Positions 36,320-49,914 are shown, numbered from the stretch's first letter. The stretch is DNA of 64,000 nucleotides from Megalonaias nervosa (GCA_016617855.1 JAECUM010003286.1:62001-126000), one strand, 5' to 3'. Numbers and translations are program-made. Notes: generated by a model not told the origin, from the letters alone.

Positions 36320-36405
36320 CTATGCACATAGATATACAATACTGACAGTATTAAACTTGCCAGATACATGGATACACAATACTGACAGTATTAAATTTGC
36401 CAGGA
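36320..36405. repeat. Minisatellite, continuation (about 2 units)
   Basis: GCACATAGATATACAATACT and TTAAATTTGCCAGG match the array ending at 34303, confirming that the DNA element split it. Confidence 0.85.
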
Positions 36406-37349
36406 ATTACAGATGCAAAAATTTTAGGAAACTTGTACCAGGTACCCATCAATCCTAATAATCAGTTTCCTGGGTATCCAATCAAAGGGAAATTGTATTA
36501 AATGTGAATCTGAACTGCTTTGTTGTTGGTTCATACATGCCAACTGCCAAGAAAAGTATAAGCGTTATTATTACTAACATAGATGGCAAAAAAAAATAAT
36601 ACGTGCATAACAAGAGTATTCTGTATACTGCATGCCACAGTTACAGAAAAATGTACATTTATTTTTGCTACTTACCTGGATCTGCAGTTAAATTCTTGTC
36701 ACAAATTGGCTAAAAAGTCCATGTGGATTAGTAGTTAGTACAAGAGTATAGGCACAAAAGAAATTTATAAATTATTTATGCATAACACTCATTTTGACTA
36801 GGTAGTCTACATGTCTAACTTTCACCAATGATTGTAAAGTCCACATATGATGAATGCTCTATTATGTCCCTGTCAAATTCTTTCAGAATTTGTAAGGTAT
36901 TATTGATTTGTCCTTTCTGGATGCAACATGTTTATAAGTTTAACAAATCCCTCTCCTCTAATATTTTTCAGTCATATAACATCCATGAGTTACATTGATA
37001 AAAGCCCATTTTTCTTATTATCTGGCCCCTTTTTTTCAATTTAGACTGGCCTGCTAGATATGTGTGTATCAAAATAGAATCTGTGACACTTGGTTTCACA
37101 TTCAAGAAACCTATCTTTTTTCTTTGAACTGTTTCATGTGCAGTTACTGTAATTAGAAAATAAGGACATTAGAAGGAGTTCTAATGATGAATAAATGTGC
37201 AGCAGCCGGTAGTCTCACAATTGAGCCTCGAACTGTAATTTTTCTGTGTATGTCTCACTCCAGATGTCTTTGATCTGAACTGGACAACATGCTATTGTTT
37301 GTTTGCTTTTTTAAATTTTTAACTGGTACCTGGTTGACCATTTTATCAA
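36406..37349. other. Intron sequence, no recognised feature
   Basis: Lies directly upstream of the first array unit and shows no similarity to it. Confidence 0.45.
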
Positions 37350-38374
37350 ATCTAAGCGAAGACATGAAATTTGTAACAAGATATTTTAAAAACATTTATG
37401 CAGTGCAAAACATCGAGCATGGTGACCAGTATGAGTCTTTTACCTGGATCAAATGGAGGAGCCTGAAATGGCCTAAAATAGTGAATGAGAATCACTCACA
37501 CATAAGAGGAAAACTGTTTGGAAGAACTTTTTATATCTTGTCAAGGATCAGAATGGCATATGAACAGATGATAAGTCTGTGTCTGTAATCTGCATACTAA
37601 AATACAACCAATATGGCAACCAATAAAATAGCATCTCTGCACCACAGTGACAGACATCCTTCTAGAGATGAAAATACCATCCAATATTGTACATGTGTCG
37701 ATAATGTTTCATATTGTAGGCTGTGTATCATGAATTATATTGATATCTGGCAGAGGTGTATCATTTCACAGCTACATTAGACTGCATTTTTGATAAAATT
37801 TTGATCAAACAATTTTTTTTATAAATGAAGATCTCAGTTGTGTATGATTAGTAGGTATCGTGGATATTAATCATTTGGTCTTGTATTTGATTAGCTCAGC
37901 TTGCTGACACTCTTGCAGCTACATTTCTGATCAGCTTTTGATCAGACTTGTTAAATGGTCCAATAGTAAAATAAATAATATCAATATAATAGAAGGTTTG
38001 AGATGGTTTACATGGGGGCTGTTTTTGCAATACTACATAAACCTGCTTACTGGAAGGGTCAACTGTTAAGTTCTATAAGCCATGTGAGTAAAATACTTGT
38101 GCCTCTTTTTTTATGGGTGGTTAAAAAGTACCCTGCGTTTTCATATTATTTTATTAATTTTTGAATCACAGAATTATCAGTGAGCATTTCCTCTAATAAT
38201 AATTTTTGAAAATAGTAACAGCAGCTTCCATAATAACATCAGTCCTCACATTTTCCTTGCATTTGACTTTTTTATCAGTTTTACTGGTAGTTTGTTGTTT
38301 TCACTTTTGGCACTCAGCGATACAAGTTCCCAATCCTGTTTTCACTTTTTATCTAAGTTCCCTTTTTTTTGCAG

Positions 38375-38416
38375 ATCTAAGAAACAGGAGAAATCAAGAT
38401 CTAGGTCTGTATCCAG
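38375..38416 (+). CDS. RS microexon 1 (42 nt)
   Basis: The acceptor is a pyrimidine tract CCTTTTTTTTGCAG and the donor CAG|GTAGGA. Joined to a preceding AG it reads R-SKKQEKSRSRSVS and leaves AG for the next exon. It is the only copy with Gln at module position 5 and Val near the end. Length and phase allow skipping or inclusion without frameshift. The continuation of the 225-nt RS exon in the same phase supports this frame over the alternative open frame that runs through intron sequence. RNA evidence is lacking. Confidence 0.75.
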
Positions 38417-39110
38417 GTAGGAACTATAAGACCAAGTGAACTTGTTAAATGGCCGTGCATCTGTTTGTACTGTAATCTTTTGTAATGAGGTGGTCAGTTG
38501 ATCTTTGCTCAGCTTGTCAACATTTTAGAGACTTTATATCTGGTCAGATTTTTAAAAATTAAATAGGTGGTGAAATCAATACTATTTCCATATCAATACC
38601 CATATTGATATCAGAGGCAGAGAATCCATACAAAATGATTAGTTTAATTTTCAGCTGTCCTAAATTATTATTGGTCATTTGCCATTTCATTCTTAAAATC
38701 TTTAAATTGAGAATTCACTTGAGACAGCTATAGCAGTAATATGCACCCATTTTTGTTACAAAAAAATAAAACTACTGACAACACATATTTGTCTTGTGCA
38801 AATTAACAAGCACAAGGTGTCTAACTCACGTTGTCTGAAATATGCCCCATGTCCCAACTTGGCCAATTCCATGCGATTATTTGATCTGATCAAGATGCTC
38901 AGCCGCTGATAACATATATCAGTGTAAAGAAGACATTCCAGATTTGTTCCCATGTATGATTTATGTCCAGTACTGATCATTTAATAACCGCATGACACAA
39001 AGTTTCTCTTTTGCTTCACATCTTTTCTACTTGCATTGAGTTTGAGGTCTATATGTCCATTGTGTCATGCAGATAAATGTATCACCTCAAATTCTGATTG
39101 GAGGTTATTC

Positions 39111-39328
39111 TTTGTTCAAGTCCAATCAATAACCATTAATCAGAACTGTGGCATGTTCAATGAGTGACACTCTAGAAGTATTGGCATTCAAACTAGGTCA
39201 GTTTAGATGCAAAGCTTTGTTTGTTCAAATCCAAAAAATAACAACCTATCAGAACTAACTGTGGCATATTCGATGTGTGACACACCAGAAGTATTTGCAT
39301 CCAAACTAGGTCAATTTAGAAACAATGC
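39111..39328 (+). repeat. Internal 109-bp direct duplication within the unit
   Basis: Two adjacent, diverged copies begin TTTGTTCAAGTCCAA (39111 and 39220) and both contain CAAACTAGGTCA. The same pair is present in every unit, so the duplication predates the array. Confidence 0.8.
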
Positions 39329-39750
39329 AACAGAGAAATCTTGTGCAAAAGTGCCTATTGAATGATGTGTTTAGTACGTAAATTATACTTGAGGAATAAG
39401 TTTGTAAAGACTCTTTTTATGCTGATATTATTTAATTAGTGAGTATACTGACAGGATAAAACAAAGAAGCATAGAATCATGAAGGGGCCAGATTCCAAAC
39501 AACACAGGTTATAGTTACCTTGTTAATTTGTAGAAGGGTAGTGGGTGTTTTCATCAGTTTATTTTTTCACTGGCAGAAATGAGTATCTGTCACCTCAGAA
39601 GTTGTTTTGCATCTGCAGGAAGTATAATGTGTATGATTTGGTTGCTAGTGACATCTCTACTTCCTCACTCAGACCTTTTCTAGATAAAATTTCCTTTGCA
39701 TAAGGAAATTGCAGTGTTTCTTCTGGTTTTCAAGAGAGTACTGAATTGAC

Positions 39751-42156
39751 TTCCAGATTTAAGTGAAGACATGAAATTTGTAACAAGAGATTTTAAAAAC
39801 ATTCATGCAGTACAAAACAGGGAATGGTAACCAAGAGAAGTCTTGCACCTGATCAAATGGAGCAGCCTGAAATGGCCTAAAATGGTTGAATGAAATTCAC
39901 CGACACATAACAGGTAGTATGTTTGGAAGTACTTATTATATCATGTCCAGAATCAGAATGGTATATGAACAGATGATAAATCTATGTCTGTAATCTGCAT
40001 ACTATAAATACAACCAATGTGTCAACAAATAAAATAGCATCTTCCCACCACAATGACAGACCACCTTCTAAAGATGAAAATACCATCCAGTATTTTACAT
40101 GTGTCGATAATGTTTCATATTGTAGGCTGTGTATCGTGAATCATATTGATATTTGGCAGAGGTGTATCATTTCACAGCTACATTAGACTGCATTTTTGAG
40201 AAGATTTTGATCAGACATTTTTTTTTATAAATGAAGATCTCAGTTGTGTATGATTAGTAGGTATCGTGGATATTAATCATTTGGTCTTGTATTTGATTAG
40301 CTCAGCTTGCTGACACTCTTGCAGCTACATTTCTGATCAGCTTTTGATCAGACTTGTTAAATGGTCCAATAGTAAAATAAATAATATCAATATAATAGAA
40401 GGTTTGAGATGGTTTACATGGGGCCGTTTTTGCAATACTACATAAACCTTCTTACTGGAAGGGTCAACTGTTAAGTTCTATAAGTCATGTGAGTAAAATA
40501 CTTGTGCCTCTTTTTTTATGGGTGGTTAAAAAGTACTCGGTGTTTTCATATTATTTTATTAATTTTTGAATCACAGAATTATCAGTGAGCATTTCCTCTA
40601 ATAATAATTTTTGAAAATAGTAACAGCAGCTTCCATAATAACATCAGTCCTCACATTTTCCTTGCATTTGACTTTTTTATCAGTTCTACTGGTAGTTTGT
40701 TGTTTTCACTTTTGGCACTCAATGATGCAAGTTCCCAATCCTGTTTTCACTTTTTATCTAAGTTCCCTTTTTTTTGCAGATCTAAGAAACCGGAGAAATC
40801 AAGATCTAGGTCTATATCCAGGTAGGAACTATAAGACCAAGTGAACTTGTTAAATGGCCGTGCATCTGTTTGTACTGTAATCTTTTGTAATGAGGTGGTC
40901 AGTTGATCTTTGCTCAGCTTGTCAACATTTTAGAGACTTTATATCTGGTCAGATTTTTAAAAATTAAATAGGTGGTGAAATCAATACTATTTCCATATCA
41001 ATACCCATATTGATATCAGAGGCAGAGAATCCATACAAAATGATTAGTTTAATTTTCAGCTGTTCTAAATTATTGTTGGTCATTTGCCATTTCATTCTTA
41101 AAATCTTTAAATTGAGAATTCACTTGAGACAGCTATAGCAGTAATATGCTCCCATTTTTGTTACAAAAAAATAAAACTACTGACAACACATATTTGTCTT
41201 GTGCAAATTAACAAGCTCAAGGTGTCTAACTCACGTTGTCTGAAATATGCCCCATGTCCCAACTTGGCCAATTCCATGCTGATTATTTGATCTGATCAAG
41301 ATGCTCAGCCGCTGATAACATATATCAGTGTAAAGAAGACATTCCAGATTTGTTCCCATGTATGATTTATGTCCAGTACTGATCATTTAATAACCGCATG
41401 ACACAAAGTTTCTCTTTTGCTTCACATCTTTTCTACTTGCATTGAGTTTGAGGTCTATATGTCCATTGTGTCATGCAGATAAATGTATCACCTCAAATTC
41501 TGATTGGAGGTTATTCTTTGTTCAAGTCCAATCAATAACCATTAATCAGAACTGTGGCATGTTCAATGAGTGACACTCTAGAAGTATTGGCATTCAAACT
41601 AGGTCAGTTTAGATGCAAAGCTTTGTTTGTTCAAGTCCAAAAAATAACAACCTATCAGAACTAACTGTGGCATATTCGATGTGTGACACACCAGAAGTAT
41701 TTGCATCCAAACTAGGTCAATTTAGAAACTATACAACAGAGAAATCTTGTGCAAAAGTGCCTATTGAATGATGTGTTTAGTACGTAAATTATACTTGAGA
41801 AATAAGTTTGTAAAGACTCTTTTTATGCTGATATTATTTAATTAGTGAGTATACTGACAGGATAAAACAAAGAAGCATAGAATCATGAAGGGGCCAGATT
41901 CCAAACAACACAGGTTATAGTTACCTTGTTAATTTGTAGAAGGGTAGTGGGTGTTTTCATCAGTTTATTTTTTCACTGGCAGAAATGAGTATCTGTCACC
42001 TCAGAAGTTGTTTTGCATCAGCAGGAAGTATAATGTGTATGATTTGGTTGCTATTGACATCTCTACTTCCTCACTCAGACTTTTTCTTGATAAAATTTCC
42101 TTTGCATAAGGAAATTGCAGTGTTTCTTCTGGTTTTCAAGAGAGCACTGAATTGAC
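39751..42156 (+). repeat. Array unit 2 (young class)
   Basis: Nearly identical to unit 3 over its full 2.4 kb. Confidence 0.92.
40780..40821 (+). CDS. RS microexon 2 (42 nt)
   Basis: The acceptor TTTTTTTTGCAG and donor CAG|GTAGGA are unchanged from copy 1. It encodes R-SKKPEKSRSRSIS. The exon is identical at the nucleotide level to copies 3 and 4, which, with near-identical flanking introns, points to recent duplication or gene conversion. Pro replaces the Arg found in the older copies. Confidence 0.75.
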
Positions 42157-44560
42157 TTCCAAATTTAAGTGAAGATATGAAATTTGTAACAAGATATTTT
42201 GAAAACATTCATGCAGTACAAAACGGAATGGTAACCAAGATAAGTCTTGCACCTGATCAAATGGAGCAGCCTGAAATGGCCTAAAATGGTTGAATGAAAT
42301 TCACAGACACGTAACAGGTAGTATGTTTGGAAGTACTTATTATATCATGTCCAGGATCAGAATGGTATATGAACAGATGATAAATCTATGTCTGTAATCT
42401 GCATACTAAAAATACAACCAATGTGTCAACAAATAAAATAGCATGTTCCCACCACAGTGACAGACCACCTTCTAAAGATGAAAATACCATCCAATATTTT
42501 ACATGTGTCAATAATGTTTCATATTGTAGGCTGTGTATCGTGAATCATATTGATATTTGGCAGAGGTGTATCATTTCACAGCTACATTAGATTGCATTTT
42601 CGAGAAGATTTTGATCAGACATTTTTTTTATAAATGAAGATCTCAGTTGTGTATGATTAGTAGGTATCATGGATATTAATCATTTGGTCTTGTATTTGAT
42701 TAGCTCAGCTTGCTGACACTCTTGCAGCTACATTTCTGATCAGCTTTTGATCAGACTTGTTAAATGGTCCAATAGTAAAATAAATAATATCAATATAATA
42801 TAAGGTTTGAGATGGTTTACATGGGGCCGTTTTTGCAATACTACATAAACCTTCTTACTGGAAGGGTCAACTGTTAAGTTCTATAAGTCATGTGAGTAAA
42901 ATACTTGTGCCTCCTTTTTTATGGGTGGTTAAAAAGTACTCGGTGTTTTCATATTATTTTATTAATTTTTGAATCACAGAATTATCAGTGAACATTTCCT
43001 CTAATAATAATTTTTGAAAATAGTAGCAGCAGCTTCCATAACAACATCAGTCCTCACATTTTCCTTGCATTTGACTTTTTTATCAGTTCTACTGGTAGTT
43101 TGTTGTTTTCACTTTTGGCACTCAATGATGCAAGTTCCCAATCCTGTTTTCACTTTTTATCTAAGTTCCTTTTTTTTGCAGATCTAAGAAACCGGAGAAA
43201 TCAAGATCTAGGTCTATATCCAGGTAGGAACTATAAGACCAAGTGAACTTGTTAAATGGCCGTGCATCTGTTTGTACTGTAATCTTTTGTAATGAGGTGG
43301 TCAGTTGATCTTTGCTCAGCTTGTCAACATTTTAGAGACTTTATATCTGGTCAGATTTTAAAAAATTAAATAGGTGGTGAAATCAATACTATTTCCATAT
43401 CAATACCCATATTGATATCAGAGGCAGAGAATCCATACAAAATGATTAGTTTAATTTTCAGCTGTCCTGAATTATTATTGGTCATTTGCCATTTCATTCT
43501 TAAAATCTTTAAATTGAGAATTCACTTGAGACAGCTATAGCAGTAATATGCACCCATTTTTGTTACAAAAAAATAAAAACTACTGACAACACATATTTGT
43601 CTTGTGCAAATTAACAAGCACAAGGTGTCTAACTCACGTTGTCTGAAATATGCCCCATGTCCCAACTTGGCCAATTCCATGCAGATTATTTGATCTGATC
43701 AAGATGCTCAGCCGCTGATAACATATATCAGTGTAAAGAAGACATTCCAGATTTGTTCCCATGTATGATTTATGTCCAGTACTGATCATTTAATAACTGC
43801 ATGACACAAAGTTTCTCTTTTGCTTCACATCTTTTCTACTTGCATTGAGTTTGAGGTCTATATGTCCATTGTGTCATGCAGATAAATGTATCACCTCAAA
43901 TTCTGATTGGAGGTTATTCTTTGTTCAAGTCCAATCAATAACCATTAATCAGAACTGTGGCATGTTCAATGAGTGACACTCTAGAAGTATTGGCATTCAA
44001 ACTAGGTCAGTTTAGATGCAAAGCTTTGTTTGTTCAAGTCCAAAAAATAACAACCTATCAGAACTAACTGTGGCATATTCGATGTGTGACACACCAGAAG
44101 TATTTGCATCCAAACTAGGTCAATTTAGAAACTATACAACAGAGAAATCTTGTGCAAAAGTGCCTATTGAATGATGTGTTTAGTACGCAAATTATACTTG
44201 AGGAATAAGTTTGTAAAGACTCTTTTTATGCTGATATTATTTAATTAGTGAGTATACTGACAGGATAAAAGAAAGAAGCATAGAATCATGAAGGGGCCAG
44301 ATTCCAAACAACACAGGTTATAGTTACCTTGTTAATTTGTAGAAGGGTAGTGGGTGTTTTCATCAGTTTATTTTTTCACTGGCAGAAATGAGTATCTGTC
44401 ACCTCAGAAGTTGTTTTGCATCTGCAGGAAGTATAATGTGTATGATTTGGTTGCTATTGACATCTCTACTTCCTCACTCAGACTTTTTCTTGATAAAATT
44501 TCCTTTGCATAAGGAAATTGCAGTGTTTCTTCTGGTTTTCAAGAGAGCACTGAATTGACT
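42157..44560 (+). repeat. Array unit 3 (young class)
   Basis: About 2.40 kb, without inserted mobile elements. Confidence 0.92.
43182..43223 (+). CDS. RS microexon 3 (42 nt)
   Basis: The acceptor is CCTTTTTTTTGCAG and the donor CAG|GTAGGA. It encodes R-SKKPEKSRSRSIS, identical to copies 2 and 4. Same symmetric phase. Confidence 0.75.
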
Positions 44561-45589
44561 TCCAAATTTAAGTGAAGATATGAAATTTGTAACAAGATAT
44601 TTTGAAAACATTCATGCAGTACAAAACGGAATGGTAACCAAGATAAGTCTTGCACCTGATCAAATGGAGCAGCCTGAAATGGCCTAAAATGGTTGAATGA
44701 AATTCACAGACACGTAACAGGTAGTATGTTTGGAAGTACTTATTATATCATGTCCAGGATCAGAATGGTACATGTATATGAACAGATGATAAATCTATGT
44801 CTGTAATCTGCATACTAAAAATACAGCCAATGTGTCAACAAATAAAATAGCATGTTCCCACCACAGTGACAGACCACCTTCTAAAGATGAAAATACCATC
44901 CAATATTTTACATGTGTTGATAATGTTTCATATTGTAGGCTGTGTATCGTGAATCATATTGATATTTGGCAGAGGTGTATCATTTCACAGCTACATTAGA
45001 CTGCATTTTTGAGAAGATTTTGATCAGACATCTTTTTAATAAATGAAGATCTCAGTTGTGTATGATTAGTGGGGACCGTGGATATTAATCATTTGGTCTT
45101 GTATTTGATTGGCTCAGCTTGCTGACACTTGCAGCTACATTTCTGGTCAGCTTTTGATCAGACTTGTTAAATGGTCTAATAGTAAAATAAATAATATCAG
45201 TATAATATAAGGTTTGAGATGGTTTACATGGGGCCGTTTTTGCAATGCTACATAAACCTGCTTACTGGAAGGGTCAACTGTTAAGTTCTATAAGCCATGT
45301 GAGTAAAATACTTGTGCCTCCTTTTTTATGGGTGGTTAAAAAGTACTCGGCGTTTTCATATTATTTTATTAATTTTTGAATCACAGAATTATCAGTGAGC
45401 ATTTCCTCTAATAATAATTTTTGAAAATAGTAGCAGCAGCTTCCATAATAACATCAGTCCTCACATTTTCCTTGCATTTGACTTTTTTATCAGTTCTACT
45501 GGTAGTTTGTTGTTTTCACTTTTGGCATTCAATGATACAAGTTCCCAATCCTGTTTTCACTTTTTATCTAAGTTCCCTTTTTCTTGCAG

Positions 45590-45631
45590 ATCTAAGAAAC
45601 CGGAGAAATCAAGATCTAGGTCTATATCCAG
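45590..45631 (+). CDS. RS microexon 4 (42 nt)
   Basis: The acceptor tract carries one C (TTTTTCTTGCAG) and the donor is CAG|GTAGGA. It encodes R-SKKPEKSRSRSIS, identical to copies 2 and 3. Same symmetric phase. Confidence 0.75.
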
Positions 45632-46046
45632 GTAGGAACTATAAGACCAAGTGAACTTGTTAAATGGCCGTGCATCTGTTTGTACTGTAATCTTTTGTAA
45701 TGAGGTGGTCAGTTGATCTTTGCTCAGCTTGTCAACATTTTAGAGACTTTATATCTGGTCAGATTTTTAAAAATGAAATAGGTGGTGAAATCAATACTAT
45801 TTCCATATCAATACCCATATTGATATCAGAGGCAGAGAATCCATACAAAATGATTAGTTTAATTTTCAGCTGTCCTAAATTATTATTGGTCATTTGCCAT
45901 TTCATTCTTAAAATCTTTAAATTGAGAATTCACTTGAGACAGCTATAGCAGTAATATGCACCCATTTTTGTTACAAAAAAATAAAAACTACTGACAACAC
46001 ATATTTGTTTTGTGCAAATTAACAAGCAGAAGGTGTCTAACTCATG

Positions 46047-46305
46047 GGGGGCCCCGAGTGGCCAAGTGGTCTAAAGCGCTCTCCGTTACTGATCACTGCC
46101 ATCTCACCTCTGTCTGCGTGGGTTCAAATCTAGGATTTGGCAAATGCTGATATGTGAGAAAGCTTGCCAGTAGCTTCTCGTGGGTCGGTGGTTCTTTCCA
46201 GGGATTTCCCGGTTTCTTCGTCCACCATTAATACTGGCCGCCATGTATAGCCTATCGTGTGCTGAAAAATGGCGTTAAGCCCCACAACAACAACAACAAA
46301 AAAAA
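46047..46305 (+). mobile_element. tRNA-derived SINE (family A) inside array unit 4
   Basis: The head GGGCCCCGAGTGGCCAAGTG has an A-box match and GGGTTCAAATC a B-box match. The tail is (ACA)n then poly-A. TCTAACTCATG is duplicated at 46036-46046 and 46306-46316. No other unit has it, so it arrived after the duplications. Confidence 0.92.
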
Positions 46306-48448
46306 TCTAACTCATGTGGTCTGAAATATTCCCATGTCCCAACTCGGCCAATTCCATGCTGATTCTTTGATCTGATCAAGATGCTCAGCCGCTGATAACA
46401 TATATCAGTGTAAAGAAGACATTCCAGATTTGTTCCCATGTATGATTTATATCCAGTACTGATCATTTAATAACCGTATGACACAAAGTTTCTCTTTTGC
46501 TTCACATCTTTTCTACTTGCATTAAGTTTGAGATCTATACGTCCAGTATGTCATGCAGATAAATGTATCACCTCAAATTCTGATTGGAGGTTATTCTTTG
46601 TTCAAGTCCAATCAATAACCATTAATCAGAACTGTGGCATGTTCAATGAGTGACACTCTAGAAGTATTGGCATTCAAACTAGGTCAGTTTAGATGCAAAG
46701 CTTTGTTTGTTCAAGTCCAAAAAATAACAACCTATCAGAACTAACTGTGGCATATTCGATGTGTGACACACCAGAAGTATTTGCATCCAAACTAGGTCAA
46801 TTTAGAAACAGTACAACAGAGAAATCTTGTGCAAAAGTGCCTATTGAATGATGTGTTTAGTACGCAAATTATACTTGGGGAATAAGTTTGTAAAGACTCT
46901 TTTTATGCTGATATTATTTAATTAGTGAGTATACTGACAGGATAAAAGAAAGAAGCATAGAATCATGAAGGGGCCAGATTCCAAACAACACAGGTTATAG
47001 TTACCTTGTTAATTTGTAGAAGGGTAGTGGGTGTTTTCATCAGTTTATTTTTTCACTGGCAGAAATGAGTATCTGTTGCCTCAGAAGTTGTTTTGCATCT
47101 GCAGGAAGTATAATGTGTATGATTTGGTTGCTAGTGACATCTCTACTTCCTCACTCAGACTTTTTCTAAATAAAATTTCCTTTGCATAAGGAAATTGCAG
47201 TGTTTCTTCTGGTTTTCAAGAGAGCACTGAATTGACTTCCAAATTTAAGTGAAGACATGAAATTTGTAACAAGAGATCTTAAAAACATCCATGCAGTACA
47301 AAACAGGGAATGGTAACCAAGAGAAGTCTTGCACCTGATCAAATGGAGCAGCCTGAAATGGCCTAAAATGGTTGAATGAAATTCACCGACACATAACAGG
47401 TAGTATGTTTGGAAGTACTTATTATATCATGTCCAGGATCAGAATGGTATATGAACAGATGATAAATCTATGTCTGTAAACTAAAAATACAACCAATGTG
47501 TCAACAAATAAAATAGCATGTTCCCACCACAGTGACAGACCACCTTCTAAAGATGAAAATACCATCCAATATTTTACATGTGTCGATAAAGTTTCATATT
47601 GTAGGCTGTGTATCGTGAATCATATTGATATTTGGCAGAGGTGTATCATTTCACAGCTACATTAGACTGCATTTTAGATAAGATTTTGATCAGACATTTT
47701 TTTTTATAAATGAAGATCTCAGTTGTGTATGATTAGTAGGTATCGTGGATATTAATCATTTGGTCTTGTATTTGATTAGCTCAGCCTGCTGACACTGTTG
47801 CAGCTACATTTCTGATCAGCATTTGATCAAGCTTGTTAAATAGTCTTATGTCTTAATGATTATGAATGATATTTGATTATGAACAAGATCCAAACATAGT
47901 TATGTAATAAATCTTGTATCAGATTGGCTGAGATCAAAATCTTGGATGAGTTTGGTGATAAGCAAGAGACTGTATATATATAGTAACCATGGCTGTATCT
48001 TCTAAATGAACTTTGATCAAACTTTAGTAAAATAAGTAATGTCTATATGACATAAGGTTTGAGATGGCGTAAATATGGCCGTTTATACTGCATAGGCCTG
48101 CTTACCGAAAGCGTCAACTCTTAAGTTCTATAAGCTATGCGAGTAAAAATACTTGGGCCTCTTGTTAAGGGTGGTTAAAGGAAACCTGCATTTTTATATT
48201 CTTTTATTAGTGTTAGAGTCACACAATTATCAATGAGTATTTTCTCTGTATAATAATTTTAGGAAAATGAACGGTTGCAGTGGCATACATAATAACTTCA
48301 GTCAGCACAGTTTCCATGGATTTGACATTTTTTGTCAATGAATGCTTATCAGATCTTCTGTTAGTTTGTTGTTTCCGCTATTGACACTTAATGATAGAAG
48401 TTCCTATTCCTGTTTTCACATTTTATCCAAGTTCCTTCTCTTTTGCAG

Positions 48449-48490
48449 ATCTAAGAAAAGAGATAAATCAAGATCTAGGTCTAGATCCAG
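48449..48490 (+). CDS. RS microexon 5 (42 nt)
   Basis: The acceptor is CCTTCTCTTTTGCAG and the donor CAG|GTAGGA. It encodes R-SKKRDKSRSRSRS: an unbroken RS run at the end, with Asp instead of Glu. It belongs to the long-form units and is clearly diverged from copies 1-4. Same symmetric phase. Confidence 0.75.
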
Positions 48491-49600
48491 GTAGGAATAA
48501 GGCCTAATGAACTTGTTAAATGGCCGTGCATCTCTTCCTATTGTAATCTTTTGTAATGAGGTGGACAGGCGATCTTGCTGAGCTTGTCAAGTGTAGTGAC
48601 TTTATTTCTGATCAGATTTTTTAAAATTCAATTTGGTGGTGAAGTCTTCAAATTTTAATGATGTTATCATGTATCTGTTTATCCTTGAGCTTCTTACCAC
48701 TTGAAAGATGTTGGATGGGTTTTATTATGAACGAGTCCTGTGCATGTTTATAAATTGATCTGCCATCTGATTGGCTGTAATTTTACCACTGTAGAGACTA
48801 GGGGTGAAACAATGAACTGAAATCTAAGTGTATTAATTACTTTTTCCATATTGATGCCCAAATTGATACAAGAGGCAAAGAATCAATACGGAATGATTGG
48901 TTTAATTTTCAGCAGTCCTGAATAATTATTACTCATTTACCTTTAAAATCTTTAAATTTAGAATTCACTTGAGATGGCCATAGCAGGAATATGCACTCAT
49001 TTCTGTTAGTAAGAAAGAAAAACTGTTGACAAAACCTTTTTGTCTTGTGAAAATTAACAAACACAAGGTGTCTAACTCAATGGTTTGAAATATGCCCCAC
49101 ATTCCAACCCTGCCAATTTCATGCTGATTATTTTATCCCATCAAGATGCTCAACCACTAACAACATTTATCCGTGTAAAGAAGACATTCCAGATTTGTTT
49201 CCATGTATGATTTCTGCACTTTAACTGATCATTTAATAACCACATGACACAAAGTTTCTCTTCTGCTTCACATCTTGTCTACTTGCATCGAATTTGAGGG
49301 TTATACTTCCAGTGTGTGATGTAGATAAATGTATCACGTCTAATTTCGATTGGTGGCTATTGTTTGTTCAAGTCCGAACAATAACCACTAAAAAAAACTA
49401 ACTGTGGTGTATTCAGCGAGTGACACTTTGAAAGTATTGGCATCCAAACTAGGTCAGTTTTAGAGACAAAGCTTTGTTTGTTCAAGTCCAAACAATAACA
49501 ACCAATCAGAACTAACTGTGTCATATTCACTGCATGACACACCGGAAGTATTTGCATCCAAACTAGGTCAATTTAGATACGATACAACAGAGAAACTTTG

Positions 49601-49914
49601 TGTGCGTGTGAGTGTGATTTAGATTTTTAATGTAGCTTTAATAATTTTTCAGTCATATCACTACGATGTCTGCAGTGTGACAGTTTATAATGATGTTTAG
49701 CACTGGGACATCATGCCACAGACATGTAGCATGATGTCTGACCCAGTCACATTATCCTAACACCAGGCTGACCAGTTCTGACACTAACCTCTTAATGCGG
49801 AGCACCAAGTGAGGCAGCTGTTAGTACCATTTTTAAAAGTTTTTGGGATGACTCGGCTGGGGTTCGAACCCGCCACCTTCTGCATCTGAGGCAGACGCTC
49901 TACCACTAGGCCAC
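49601..49914 (-). mobile_element. tRNA-derived SINE (family B) inside array unit 5
   Basis: On the minus strand it starts CTGGTGGCCTAGTGGTAGAG (A box) and has GGCGGGTTCGAACCCC (B box). A body follows with GGTACTAACAGCTGCCTCAC. CAGAGAAACTTTG is duplicated at 49588-49600 and 49915-49927. The family is unrelated to SINE family A. Confidence 0.92.

Larger units (their letters stand above)
37350..39750 (+). repeat. Array unit 1 (young class)
   Basis: Short form, about 2.40 kb. Its first 180 bases are the most diverged from units 2-4. Confidence 0.9.
44561..47237 (+). repeat. Array unit 4 (young class, with SINE)
   Basis: Short form plus a 259-bp SINE and its duplicated target. Removing these gives about 2.41 kb. 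Confidence 0.92.

Noticed and set aside
37289..37588. 99-codon open frame at the left edge of the array
   Set aside because: It crosses the boundary into unit 1 intron sequence and is not preserved in the other units.
38206..38439. 77-codon open frame starting MKIVTAASIITSV, repeated at 40611 and 45421
   Set aside because: It runs through the intron, acceptor site and microexon in a different frame. It recurs only because the units are duplicated, is broken in unit 3 and in the old units, and has no RS content.
46047..46130. tRNA-Ser/Leu-like gene on the plus strand
   Set aside because: It is the head of a SINE with (ACA)n tail and target duplication; the cloverleaf is incomplete.
49855..49914. 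tRNA gene on the minus strand
   Set aside because: A and B boxes are present, but the sequence continues into a SINE body and is flanked by a 13-bp target duplication.
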